A stretch of DNA of 64,000 nt from Saccoglossus kowalevskii (Eukaryota; Hemichordata; Enteropneusta; Harrimaniidae). A program made the position numbers and the translations under genes. The stretch covers positions 446,746-510,745 of the forward strand of contig NW_003124905.1 of assembly GCF_000003605.2 (NCBI RefSeq). The letters are read 5' to 3'. The notes below the pieces were generated by a model that saw only the letters and a list, made by a program, of their open reading frames with translations, did no database searches and was not told the DNA's origin. Numbering within the stretch: position 1 is the first letter of the stretch; each line of letters starts with the position of its first letter. Positions 35,706 to 48,616 of the stretch are shown in pieces.

Positions 35706-38262
35706 GTTGCATTCGTCAGAATTAGGAATATATTATCTTGGGGAACCCAGTAATCTACGCCACGTCAAATTGTCAGCAAGTCCGTGACCAGGGCATATAT
35801 ATGTTTTAGAGTAAGAGTATCAATTACTTGCCTTAATGATACATAAAGCCTCTTCTTCATTTCAAGAACAAATAGTCGCCCGTGTATGTATTTACTGTAT
35901 TACTAATAGTCTAGCATGGCATTTTAGTCGCATTCCTCTAATGTCGACGTGTTGTCCCCGCGGCAATGTTCAATCAATTACGGGTTTGGAATACCCACCT
36001 ATCGCTCGCTTTGCCGTTTAAAACAAGGCTGAATATGCTTGATGTCAACCCCCGAACTTAAATATAAAGCGAATATGTAATATTATTATCACGGTTGGCA
36101 AGGTGATAATAAATACTGTCGTCGCCTAATCGTCCTTAGCTTTTACTCTGGCACTTACATTGGCATCGGGATTCGTATGTGATTATAATAACCATCCATC
36201 AACTACCACTCCTGCCCGGTTGAATGACGTCATTAAATTTTTGCAAATTGAAAGTCTAGCGTGTGAATTTGGTTACAATAATTTAATTTCAAAATTGAGC
36301 GTTTTTATAAGTAGAAAGAATAATAGTACTATTGTACATTCGAAACACTGTGATGTGTCGATATGATTTCCTGATTTGAAAGGAATGCTGAATGTTGAAC
36401 ATAAGTTAGTCTGTCATGAATTCTGCTTTTAAAATTACCTTTCCGCTGAGTTCATTATAACGCCTCGATTTTGCAAATTTCTCGTAATTATAAGAACGAT
36501 GTTGTATTCATCATGAAGGGTTACGACCCCAACTCGTATGTACTTTGTAAGAGCGCGCAAATGGTTTTTAAAAAGTCAAGCGTTGTTGTTGAAATCAGCA
36601 AACGCAAATGTATTGTAATCATCTATCTGCATTTTCAAATAAATGGGCATGGTCAACTGTTTCTAACAAGAACCTGTTTTGCACATGATAATTAATAAGT
36701 GTAAAAAATCTTTAAATATTATAAATGTGTGCCATATAACATATGAATAAATGAATAAATTATTAGTATTGTAAATGAAGAAATATTTTGGAGAAATATA
36801 AATGCAACATCGCTCTATAATATTTCGCACGATCAAATCCTGGAATTAATTTCGCTATTGGTATGTTTCGTTTCACATCACACTCAAACTTTAACTAAAC
36901 CCTAGTACATGCACAAATGGGATTATTATTATTCATCGTCCATAAAACAAATTGCGTTGATTGGATAATACGTGTTCACGTGATCGTCAATAAATAATTA
37001 TTTTCGCCAGGGTTGCTAATATTGAACTACTTATGTGTCATACAAATCGGGGTCTTGCATATCGTTACTGCGTTGATGTGGGCTTTAGGTTTTGCAACAT
37101 CCGTGATATGCAGTAGGCAATATGAGACGGCAGACAACTATACTTATATGTCAGGTATTTTTGACAACTGAAATATTGATCAATTTTTTTTTTCACATAC
37201 ATGTGAGAAGAAATTTGAACGTAGTTCTGATGTCACTGCGCATTCATACATATATATTACAATGTTATGGTGAGGTATGTGCAAACAAAGTCATTAACAG
37301 TATTTGCGATAATAAAAAAATATTCCTTAATCCTAGTCATCACAGCTACACTCAGTATTTCATTCCTGTTATGACCGACATATGCCACAAAGAATAAGCG
37401 GTTTTATGTTCATATTTGGGAACAAATATCCTTTGATTGGCCGCCTGACATCGCCTATAAAAATAAGTTGGTATACTGGTGCTCAAATAAGTAGGACACA
37501 GCGATTGAGATGTTGTTTTTATATATCTATATGCCAAGTGTTTAATTATTTAAGTGTGACTAACTAGCATGAATGTATAATCCTATGATACGTTCTTATT
37601 TTGGTAGTTTGGCGTCAACAGTGAAAAAGAATTATTACGTCCGAGCCGTAGGCGATATTCAGACGGTAATCACATTATGCGATATTATATGTTTATTGCA
37701 TACACATTTATTTGTCAGTGTCCAGATGTGATTCACGTAAATATGTGCGTTCAGCGAACCGATATGTTTGGTCGATTAAATAATACGAGTAATACTAATT
37801 ATAGACTTAGTTATCGACTTGTATTGAAACGCACACTTTCTTGGTAAATGGATCGTTAGGATGCTAGTCAAACTATAGCGTCACATTGCAACCATCAAAC
37901 GATATGTTACAATACATTTCGTAACGATATTGCTATAAAAATGCATGTTTCCATCACATCAAACAAAAAGTCAATGGGGATAAACTAAGGTGTGATTGAC
38001 TGACTGATTTATTTTGGCATATATAGCGATGTATTAGATAACTAACATTTTTGGTACGTAGAACATAATGAAATTCTTGTTATGCTTTGTTAGTTCTCAC
38101 AGTGTGTGCGAGCATTGTATTGACATAACTGAAGCCGTTTCTTTGAATAAATTCGTGGAAATAAACCCTTACCATAAAAGCGAATATAATTTAGGGAGTG
38201 ACTATTGTTACAATTTTTAACATACGTGTCTCGATATACAGCATAACTATCAACGCTTTTGC
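35706..38262. other. Non-coding stretch, nothing recognised
   Basis: Short frames of 60-91 codons (35836, 36160, 36471, 37122, 37382) carry no motifs. 'gcaatatgagacggcagacaac' at 37118 is an almost exact match to 33689-33710, a small dispersed repeat whose full extent I could not define. Confidence 0.4.
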
Positions 38263-38266
38263 TTAA

Positions 38267-38470
38267 CCTTTTTCACCACTGGCTCCCTCTTTTAATCACA
38301 AATTCACAAAATAGTCGCGTGTATAGTTTGCACTCGCCTTCAGATGATTGGAGCAAAATAGCTAAATTTTTGAGTAAAAATTTTAAATTGACACAAATTG
38401 TGTCTGTTGGCCCCACAATTCGGGTTTATTTGAAGAATAATTTGGATGAAAAATTCTGGTGGTGAAAAGG
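38267..38470. mobile_element. piggyBac-like MITE with TTAA target duplication
   Basis: A 204-bp element flanked by TTAA on both sides (38263-38266 and 38471-38474). Its terminal inverted repeats are left CCTTTTTCACCACT and right, reverse-complemented, CCTTTTCACCACC. A TTAA duplication with a C-rich start is the hallmark of piggyBac elements and their MITEs. A 68-codon frame fills the element but shows no transposase motif, so the copy is non-autonomous. Confidence 0.75.
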
Positions 38471-38499
38471 TTAATATTGTATTTTAATTGAATTAAACA

Positions 38500-38710
38500 A
38501 TATTTATATTATAGTTTGGTATGTTGATATTGTTACTTTGTTAATTTGTTTAGTTAATTAACAAAACTATATTAAATTGAAATCTTATTACATCGAGTGG
38601 AAAATTTATATTTTCCACATTAATTAAACTGCATTCCAGTGTGCAATTTAATTTATTAATCTTCAATTAAATTATATGTAATATAATTCATTTCATTAAA
38701 TTCGAGGTAA
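38500..38710. repeat. AT-rich segment with inverted repeats, shares a motif with 47040-47130
   Basis: Contains a near-perfect 22-bp palindrome (38597-38618, 'gtggaaaatttatattttcc' plus 'ac') and several 'attaaatt' / 'aatttaat' arms. The motif 'ttaaactgcattcca' (38624-38638) matches the reverse complement of 'aggaatgcaatttaatt' at 47114-47130. It could be remnants of a foldback element, but ends are not definable. Confidence 0.3.
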
Positions 38711-40011
38711 TAACTTCACTTGTTTATGGGAGACATGTACAAATGTGCGTGTGAGGGATATTCAATAACATCTGAAAATACCAACTAGTGTTTCCCATCT
38801 ATTATATCGCTGAGGTGCGAAATAGATTAAAATGCCTACACCTGCTGAATAACTCTGATACTGTAGAGTCCCTTCCCCACGAGATATCTATTCACACAAT
38901 AACAGTATAAGGATGAATGTACATTTTTGATTAATTGATTAATGAAGATATATAGTCACGTCAAGCTTGTTCACAAATGTTGTTATTTGAGCAAATCACG
39001 GAAATAGATTTTCGTTCACGGAGTGTTTTGTATACTAAATTATGAATCAAATACCATTGACAAAATTTAAGATTCGATTTGTATCGTTCTAATCATTTGT
39101 TCTCTGGATTTAAAACAGTGTCCGGGGGATACTTCGATATCGCACCATCATTCCAGTAGAATACTGAACTAGCTGAAAAGACATTGACTATTTTATTACT
39201 ATTCAAATTATGTCAAGATTACCCCGGGTAATGACCATATGACGTGTACTGTTTATGTAATGTTCCATTACTGTCAATGCGCTGGCATGTGAGTAATAAG
39301 GACAATTTCTAGCGGTTTTGTAAATGTTGGTTCTCATTCAAAAGGCATAATTATGAAATAAATGGGTAGTGTCAATAAATGTTGAGCATAAAAAGACAGC
39401 TGTCAGAAGCACGTTTTTTTTTAGATTATGAAGACGTTCACAAACGTCATGGGTTGGACATGATTAGATGAGAAAATGCTTTACTGTCATGCTCGCATGA
39501 ATGCGAAGCCATTTTTAATTTACTTTAAACTATTTATAACAATAGTTCTACATATCTGAGCGAGACGTAAATTGCACTCGTGATGCACAATGTGGTAATC
39601 ATGACGGTATTCACTGGATGTCGTAATTTGTGATTCTATTCTATACGTAGATTTGCCGCTGGAAAAATGCGGTTTGGAGGTTTGGGGGCACTGTAATGAA
39701 TGGGTGATTCACACGCCAAAACGTACGATGAGACCGGATAATCTTGAAATCGCCGGTATTTGTAAATTCAGGAAAGTCACTTTCTTTGATTACACACTCT
39801 CACAGATCCCTCTTCAAGTAGTGAACGTATACCTATAATAAACTACCGTTTATTTCTGGGACGAGGAGGTAAATTGCCAGCATACATAAGATCCCGATTA
39901 ACCTTGAACGCGCGTTAGCAATAAACGTTTCGAACATCTGTCTGGTTCGCCCGAATCCCAATCTCCATGCTATTAAAACTGAGGAGTCGTAATCTGCGCA
40001 TGCGTTTGATT
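38711..40011. other. Non-coding stretch
   Basis: One frame at 39653-39838 (plus, 61 codons) lies in a GC-richer patch, but has no recognised motif. Otherwise nothing is seen. Confidence 0.35.
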
Positions 40012-40132
40012 GCTATAGCGTGAAATTGTTTACAAACAGGCGTCTACCCATCAGCCTTTGTGTGTGTTGTTATCGTCGCTTTAGACTCATTTCCTGCGCG
40101 TGCGCAAGTGACGACTCCCTCCGCTTTAAGTA
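40012..40132 (+). repeat. Dispersed ~120-bp GC-rich repeat, copy 2, with NRF-1-type sites
   Basis: Direct-orientation copy of 617-735. The reverse complement of 40095-40106 is TGCGCACGCGCA, again a perfect YGCGCAYGCGCR. A second near-match, TGCGCATGCGTT, lies just before the repeat at about 39997-40008. The copy ends 22 bp before MITE copy 3. Conservation of the site in both copies while the surroundings drift is suggestive, but two copies cannot prove selection. Confidence 0.7.
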
Positions 40133-40154
40133 TGTAATTGAGTAAAATATAATA

Positions 40155-40362
40155 CTGTAAAATACTTTATTTTAGCTGGAATTAATTGTCACTGAAAAGA
40201 CTTTTTGGGTGTGTTGTATGGAATTTATTTTCACTGATTATTGACAAATTGAATGTAAAATGTAGGGAGAAGGATATATTCGCTGGACTTTATTTTCACT
40301 GAATCATTCTTTCAACGAATATAGCGAAAGTTAATTCCAAGCGAAAATAAAGTATTTTACAG
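40155..40362. mobile_element. TA-flanked MITE, copy 3
   Basis: A 208-bp copy of the family at 27746 and 29418: left CTGTAAAATACTTTATTTTA, right reverse-complemented CTGTAAAATACTTTATTTTC. It has TA on the left (40153-40154) and TT on the right, so the right flank is mutated or the boundary has shifted. The internal direct blocks with 'ttattttcactga' are kept. Confidence 0.85.
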
Positions 40363-42457
40363 TTGATAAACATGGTATAGTAAAATATGTATCATTTTTC
40401 AATGTGAGCGATCAAAATGAAATAGATATATAATTGGTGAAATACGCGGAAGGGACAGATTATTCTCATCACCTTTTGTACTACTGATTTGATACAAGAC
40501 ATAACATTCTTATTTTGCATGTATTGACATAAATGAGATACAATTGATTCATGACCTCTTCAAGTTTAAAGTTATATCGACCACCACATCTGTTTTCATA
40601 TATATATAACACCCATCACAAAATGTGCGGTGGTAAATGGTAAGACACCGTTTAACTATGATTGACGAGAAACCGAGACTTGAACAGTCACTGAATTGTA
40701 ATTTCCAGCACATCCGTTCATCTATCAGGAAACATCACTGTAAATTAGACTTATAGCCAAAACAAAGTCAGATTGAACTTACAGTAGCGAGACAAAACAA
40801 AACGCAGACAGTGATACATTTCGGGAAATAATAACCAAAATAAGCACGATCAAAGTCGCCGACAATGCGCGTTGGAAATAAATAGAAAGCGTTACTTGGA
40901 TTTTGTTTTGGCTGTAATCTTGACATGCAGTGTCAATTTCAGTAACTTCAGGTCGTGTTTTAGTTATAATTCGCAGTTGTCATTTGCACACGGTGTCTGG
41001 TATGTGGTATATACTTTAATTGCACATGGCTTCTGAGTTTCCGTTCAGAGCGAGTGAACCAGTAGATTTTTATTTTGCCTCTCATATATAATATGTCATC
41101 ATTTCCCGTCATTGCGTTCATTGTTCCAAGTAGATACGTAGATACAGCGTAAGAGTAACCGCGGTGGCGCCGAAGATGGAACAGTATTCGAAAGACTTAC
41201 TTGCTTTGAAGGGGTCTTTGAATGCCATTGCATGTAAGGTGTATTTTGAGATCACATATCTATGCAAGTTGTTAGCCACTTGAGTGAGGCTATTTTATAT
41301 TGGCCAGGATGTTTAATTTCTTTCATTCATGATTTATAGATTGCAGTTCTATGTCCGGTAATATCTCCATTACCCAGAATGCATTTCAGTTGCAGCAGCA
41401 GTATGCGTATGCATAGAATCTGTTTAATGAGATGCCATGAAGGAAATTTAATTGATGGCCCGGTAGGGACACCGGTAAACCAACGCGGTCAACGACTTGG
41501 GTCGGAATAGCTTACAAATGCCTTCTGCCATCTCAGTTACCATGTAAGAATCTGGATTTGCACATTGTCATTACTAATTACATGTATTGGAATCAGAGGG
41601 TGCCATGCATCTAAACAATATGCTAGATAAATGGCGCGCATACTATCCTTAGTATGACTAATATTCTAATTAAATAGCTGTTACCATGCTGGAAATACTG
41701 TATCATTTTAAATACCTTCTAGTGTGGAATAGGATATTATGTCAGGACATGAGAATAGAAAGAGAGAAAAATCACTAGGGCAATATCACGTGCTTATCAC
41801 TGTCCAAACATGTAATTATGTTTGTTTGATCATCATGTCAGCATTCTCAGTTTCTCTCTCCCTCTGGGACTGTTGTAAATACTTTCTAGTTTTAAATTGC
41901 TTTTGTAAGAGTAATTCGTATATTTTGTATAATTGACAGTGATTTGTTTATTACGTGCGACAAATACCCATTCTCGCATTCTTGGCCGCTGGAAATGTGC
42001 GAGAACATCGGTTTGAAAACAAATCGATTTCAAATGCGATTACACAAAACTGATTTGTATAACGTTTTCTAATTTGATAGTATTCATAGATTGGCAGAGA
42101 TACTGTCCATTGGTGAGACGCGTAACTTACCGGTCACAACAACAAAGTGTGATTTCAGATTAATATGATCGCGAAAAACAAAACCACTTCAAGAACCATC
42201 AACACGTTACAATAGAGAATGACTCGCACGTAGAAGACGTGACACTTTCTGCAGGAAAAACTCGTTATCCGCCTAACTTACATCCATGTTGATTTCTAGG
42301 AATTTAGTTAAATACTATACGTTGTGTATGTCTAGTCATTGTAGGGTTGTTTTCATAACAAGCTATTTCTGACAGACTTTTTGGCGTCAGCTAGTCTATT
42401 TCAGTAGTTAGCACGTCCACATACAGGTGTGGTGTCAGGTTGTGTTCCCGTAATTAT
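40363..42457. other. Non-coding stretch, nothing recognised
   Basis: Only two short opposing frames (41739-41936, 41833-42033), with no motifs. Confidence 0.4.
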
Positions 42458-43543
42458 TACCTCATCGAAAAGGTAATAGTTTTGCTCACTTTGTTTTTTG
42501 GTTTGGTTTGTTGGTCTTCCTGTTAGCGGGATAATTCAAAAGGTTATAGATGAATTCGCAAACAGTATTCAGAGTGGATAGTCGTTGATACAAGCCCAAA
42601 CTCATTACATTTCGGTACATATAAGTGTAAGGTTACCATAGAAACTGTCATTTGAGGAATGATTTTTCATTTACAAGTCAAAAGGTTATTGTTAGATTCT
42701 CGCACAATTATCAAGAGAGGTGTCACAAACACGGGAAGCAATAGATTATATTTCGGTAAACATGTGGATACAGTTGCCATGGTAAAAGAAATTATGGAAA
42801 TGTTTTATTTTTATTTTTTATTCAAGAAAAAATGGGTTCTTATACAATTTATTAGAGAGGTTGTTCTTGATACGAGTAATTGATTATATTTTTGGTGTAT
42901 AGATGTCAATTTTGTGAATGATTTTCCATTTATAACTCAAAAACTTCATAAAATGTGTAGGTGGTTTTACGCTAAATGCAAGGCTAGATTTGGATCCGAT
43001 TGCCATGGGTACTGCAAAATTCGGGAATTATTCATTATTAACATCTCAAAAAGTTATTGATTGATTTTGATTGAATTTTCAGAAATTTTTTTTTAAAAAA
43101 AAACTAGTCCTCATTGTTTATATATTGTTGTATATGTGCATCTGGTTGCCGGTAAAACAATTTAGGCACTGATTAAATATTTATAATTCAAAATTTTTTA
43201 GGCAGATTCTCTCGAACTTGTCAGAATTGGTAAGAAAATGATTGAGATCTGTATCTCATCGCCATGGAAACCACATATTTGTAGTGATTATTTGTTGCCA
43301 TATAATTGAAATGAAAAGCAATCCTGAGTTTTTAAGTAAGATGCGGAATTGTTCTTCAAGGGATTCTTCACCATTGCCAGACATGATTAGTTCCTTGAGT
43401 GAACAATCTATTCAAGATTCAATTTAGTGTTTCTTTTCAGAAGAAAATTAGAAGCCAATGTGAGTATGATGAACGTCTACAGTGGAGCCGACGTATTAGT
43501 GAAGAGGTGTAATTTGCATCTATGGTCGAGAGTTGTCTCCTAG
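42458..43543 (+). repeat. 1.1-kb element built of diverged ~140-bp tandem units
   Basis: It starts with a small hairpin (ATTACCT-catcgaaa-AGGTAAT at 42460-42481) followed by GT-rich 'ttggtttggtttgttggtctt'-type text. It then has four to five diverged units, each with 'a(t)aactcaaaaagttat(t)gat' (near 42530, 42675, 42937, 43046, 43187) and 'gttgccatgg' (near 42636, 42772, 43002, 43148, 43259). It ends in 'gaggtgtaatttgcatctatggtcgag' with 'tctcctagt' (43504-43543), which looks like a decayed end of the same repeat type. I recall very similar repeats from several marine invertebrate genomes. No coding capacity; the frames inside it are chance. Confidence 0.65.
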
Positions 43544-45924
43544 TACTCATAATATTCCATTGAGAGTAAGAATCAAGATATAATATTTATTTTATATTGT
43601 TTTGGTTTTCGTCTATTCAACAGGAAATGTATCCTACTCTGAACACGTCAGGATTTGTTTTAATGACGTATTTTATGGTGATGTGGGAAAAACAATCCTG
43701 CAGACAAGGGCCTGTGGTTGGGTTTCTCACAATCGTTAGGAATTTACCTTATTCAGTTTGGAAGAAATGATGAGTTACTACGCAGGTGTGAAAAACTGAA
43801 CATCGGATTGTATATGTTACTTATAACGTCGTCCAGGTAACTTAATACAATTGCAGCAACCATAATTTCCGTACAATAGTTCCTACGTACGTCAATGATG
43901 TCGTAAAATTACTTCAAACTAGTCTTGTAACCTTGTCTATGGTTCCTTGTGTACGTTATGACGCTGTAAGTTGATGTCATTATTCATTAGCTTGATATCA
44001 TGCACTGCCGATTATGCAAATGATACGTTCCCATTGATCTAGCGATAACGCGTGTAACCCGGTTATCAGACGATAGCTGGAAAGTATTTGAGGTCAATGT
44101 ACAGACAAAAATAATAAAAAAAAATGATTCAATCAACATCCGAAGTGCTTCTACATTTAGGCTGATCGTTCAAAAGACAAGAGCTATAATACATTATTTT
44201 CTGTTAGTCAAAGTGTTTTGACTGCCGTTTGCTTGTAGACGTTATATGTGTAACTGAAACTCAGTCGTCATTTATTTTACATTTTTCTCCGAACATTTCA
44301 ACAAATGTATGTGGCTGTCTACTATCGATCTCACCACAAATTATTGAGATTGTGATTTTACATACGTATTCAGAAATTAAGCACGACAAAATTACAACAC
44401 ACAATTGGGTATAGGAGCATTGATTAACATTTCTCAATTCGTTTATAATTCTTGACACATTGTTACGTCCGTTAAAGAAGGACAATTAACTGTGGGTTAC
44501 CTACTAATTGACCCATGAATATTTTCATTATTTTGTAAGGTGTGTTCAACCGAATTTTTCCTACCAATCATTTATGTGTTTTGTTGCCCATAACGATAGC
44601 ACAGGCTGTTCTATGATCGAATCGTTTCTTATCTTCTCTTTAGCGGATTAAAAAAAGCAGAATGATGTAGCACCATATGGGTTTTCAAATCATACTGAAA
44701 ACCATGTCAATATCATTTCCAGCAATGTTGAACATGTGTTACCAATAAAAAAAACTTAGCTGATCATCGATTACTTGCAATAATTAGTTACAATAAATTA
44801 TGGTAAATTAACTAATAATCAATTATAATATATACTATAAAAAAACATTACACGAATATGATCACACATCGAAATCTGTTACTACATTATATGTCTTTTT
44901 TTTTATTTTAAAGTTTGACAAGGAGAGCGCCACCATGCCAAATAATGTATAAAGAATTACAATGATATGATATGATTATAAAAACGGTCAGGAAAAATGA
45001 CACAATATTCTGAAACGGCGTTGTTTTCCCCGGGAAACATAATGCTGAACATAATGATAATCTGACAATTAACTTGAGTGATAACAGAGACACTACATCG
45101 TATCATTGATTGCATTTGAATAAACAAAATGTGTTTTTAAATGATTTCTCATTAGTTTACATACAAATCAATATATGTCACGTGAAGGTGAATGTATATA
45201 TGTATGAACGATTTTTTTCATTATGATAGTGGTCTTTCAAACCAATCCATCATAATCCATCTCACTTATGGTTGAACCACAACTTTGTCAACCTTTCAAT
45301 AATTGATGAACTCTTCTGAAACGACATACAAGTAAGGACACCTAACCAAGCTGGAATGCCTGAAGTCTCTAAGTTGACTATTCTATCTAGGAGTGAAGTT
45401 AAATATGGACGATCCAAATATGCATATGAAACAAAACGATGGCGAATTACTAGTGTGAAGTTATTGAATATACAGCCAAGACTATATATTATAATATGAG
45501 TATAATTAATTAATTTAAAATAATAATCTGATAATGGATAATTTGAATATCCCCTTTTTCAAATAACACTCCGATGGATGTGTCTCGCGAAATAAATTAA
45601 GCATAGGTGGCATCTTAAATTGTACTAAATCACCCATTTTCAAAATAGTGTTATGATATGTTTACATGCACGCGAACATGGAACATCTAATCCGTCGATA
45701 TTATTATATGGTACATGAAACTGGAGTGCTAATTTGATTGAATAATCGTAAAAATGCTGTCATAACGTTTAAGGGAAATTAAAACTGATGAATTAAGTTC
45801 TAGATGTGGCTCCTTAATTAAATTAGCGATGTCGGTGACTAAGGGTTTACATTTTAATTCGTATGAAAATTGTAGTCACATGCAGTAGAATGTAAGTCGG
45901 AAATTCGATGATAATGATGTTAAT
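43544..45924. other. AT-rich non-coding stretch, nothing recognised
   Basis: Short frames at 44229-44485 and 44908-45093 only. A minus-strand peptide beginning MGDLVQFKMPP (near 45640) caught the eye, but has no splice sites or family match. Confidence 0.4.
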
Positions 45925-45929
45925 ATATT

Positions 45930-46325
45930 AATATGAGGTTCTTACGAGTATACCTCAAAGTATGCACGAAGACAGTACAGCGAGAGTATCGGCCGACGCG
46001 CAGCGGAGATTGATGTGACGGTGTACTGTCTGAGTACATACTATGAGGTATCTTCGTAATAACCTTATTATTATACATCTTTTCCTTCCAGGGATAGATC
46101 ATGGGAATACCGAAATCCAAAAACTTAATTACAGATCAGCAAACTTCTTTGTGTGGAGTCCTGGTTGTAGCCATGTTTGTTGTTATTATTAGAGGACGCT
46201 TACGCGCGCAGTCATTCCATATTCCGCATTTCCTAATATGGCAGGATGAAAATATCTCGTAAAATACAGCATAATTACGTCACGGTGTAACTTATGGAGT
46301 TGCGGTGACAGATGTATAATAATAG
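45930..46325 (+). repeat. Composite dispersed repeat, copy 3 (complete: foldback core plus body)
   Basis: The left part (45934-46067) is a foldback: about 45-bp arms at roughly 85% identity ('gtatacctcaaagtatgc' against the reverse complement of the right arm, 'gatacctcatagtatgt', both running into 'gacagtac') around a GC-rich loop of about 45 bp. The right part (46068-46325) matches copy 1 at 19200-19460. The structure suggests a MITE-like hairpin fixed inside a larger repeat, or a single element with an internal foldback. Confidence 0.75.
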
Positions 46326-48616
46326 TGAATATTGAAATGTAAGGCATTCAGTATTGACAAGTTATCGCGTGTAGTATTGTTTATGCCACATACAAACATA
46401 ACAATAATTTCATAGGGCGAATGACAGGAGTGTTCTTTTATACTTCATATGACATTCTTTATGGATTCTACTATATCATATTATATTAATTCGTTCAATA
46501 ATGCAGAAGCCTATTCATGAAAATAAATATCCAAAATATATTCATTTCAAAACAAAAATTGAACTTTAGGTTAATATATTGGATGTCGTCTTGAAAGTTT
46601 CGGGTCTGCACGCCAGCCAGCCATCTTTTTTTAAGAAAACTATGGTTGTATTTCAAGTGAATAGGAGGTCATTTTGTTAGTATTGGATACTTTTACTATT
46701 AGTTCATACCAGTGTGGCTGAGATTTATTAAGCCTTATTTAAAATTCGTGAACGATGGAACATTTTTGTTTTGTTGATTTAGATTTTAAAAAGTGGCAAA
46801 CTTTTTCTATTATTTTAAAATTGCGTTTTAAGGGATAGCTTTGAAAATAGAAATTAAAAAATATACTTGGCATTTGTTTTTTCAAAACTGTAATGAAATT
46901 TCTCGATTACGCACTGCCATACAGATTCAAATGTTGAATTGCTTTTCAACATACGTTATATTCAGCGCATTTAAATGTTTTGTATATGCATAGTGCGTGT
47001 GACATACAGCGCGGTGCAACGACCGTGACATTTGTAAAGTTAAATTACACTTAATTCAAATTTAATTATATGGAAAGACAAATTAATTGATTGAATTAAA
47101 TTCAACTCCATATAGGAATGCAATTTAATTAGATTTACAGTGAGAGTGGTGTAGGGTTGCAATAAGGTACCAATAAATAATCTGCTTAGTAAATTGTGAT
47201 TTTGTTTTACTCATTTGTTTATTTACTAAACATATCTCGTACCATAGCTTGTATTTAAATCAATTGTTGTCTAACAATTTTGAATACTACAATATGTGAT
47301 AATTTTGTTTTTATCTGTATTTAGTAGGTCGAATTCATGTGAACTAGCTTAAGTGGTATAAATAATACATTTTAAAGGTAGTCAGCATGAAACCACTTAG
47401 CTGCCATTTACTATTATCTCGTTTAAGCTCGATGCCACGATTAAATTCGATGTGAGCGTCAACATATATGTACAAACGCACACATATATACCTTAACACA
47501 CTCATACAAGATGCTTCCTTAACACCAAGAACAAATAAATCCCTTCATATACATCGTGTATACGTTTACACGTTACGCCCCATGCATTGACACATTACGT
47601 AAACAGTTCATGTCAATTATTCTTATTAATATTTTTTTTACGAATACTTAATGCTCCACATAAAAGCGTTTTTTATTAATGATTGCATTATAAAATTCAT
47701 GTAATATAAGTATGCAAAACCTTACATTAAGTAAGACAGTGGACATTATACATCGCCAGTATATCATATATCGCGACGATAATATGGTACGTAGTTGTGC
47801 TAACGTGAATCAAAACGTATTACTGCCTTTAGTAGTTTACATGTATACTTTACACGTAGTGACGTGTTCGGTGTTGTACAACCCAATTGTTTTAATGGTC
47901 TTTTGTCATTTGCTTCTGGGTGTATGTAAATTGAGTTGTATTAATCAAGGTTTACAAAACAGCTGTGCCATGTGTTGTTTTCGGAACTAGCTTCATTATG
48001 TATTGAACTCTAGTCAAATTTGTTAATGATTACTCCGGGTATTATCACCGTATTGTCATCGCTGCCGTGCTGAATTGCGCGAGCAACAGAATAATCGTCT
48101 TTTAAGTTCCCATGTGATGTTAAATATTCAGAGCGTCTAATGTCGCAATGTCATCGCGCAACTTAGGTATACAACTTAGAAGTGCAAAATGGTAGGTATA
48201 TATATACGTTTATGATGTAGATTCCACAAAACTCCTGGTGGGTGAGGTACATGTACCTCACGATAAGTTGATGTAGAGTTTCAATATTAATGTAGTTGTG
48301 TCTTAATTCCCCTATCACAGTATATACCCGTTTACATGTTCGAATTGTTCGTGTTCTGGGTTTGTAGACTTGCTGTTACGACTTATCAAAGGGTACTAAA
48401 ACAAAATGGCTAAATGTTACTATAGTCTTGTTTCATTATTTACAGTCAAAGTCTGTTTAACCTAACTGGTTTTAATTGGTTAACAGGTTAGGCATCCATC
48501 TTTGATGTCTTCTAAGGACGTATTTTTCACAGGTGTCACTTTTATCCCATTATTTTGTAAGATGCCATGTTGCATCTTTATACCGAACGTCCTTAGACAG
48601 AAATGAAATAATTCGG
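46326..48616. other. AT-rich non-coding stretch
   Basis: Includes an AT-rich segment at 47040-47130 sharing a short motif in reverse orientation with 38500-38710. The frame 47712-47990 (plus, 92 codons) has no motif. Confidence 0.4.

Noticed and set aside
38259-38465. 68-codon plus-strand frame
   Set aside because: Fills a piggyBac-like MITE and has no transposase motif.
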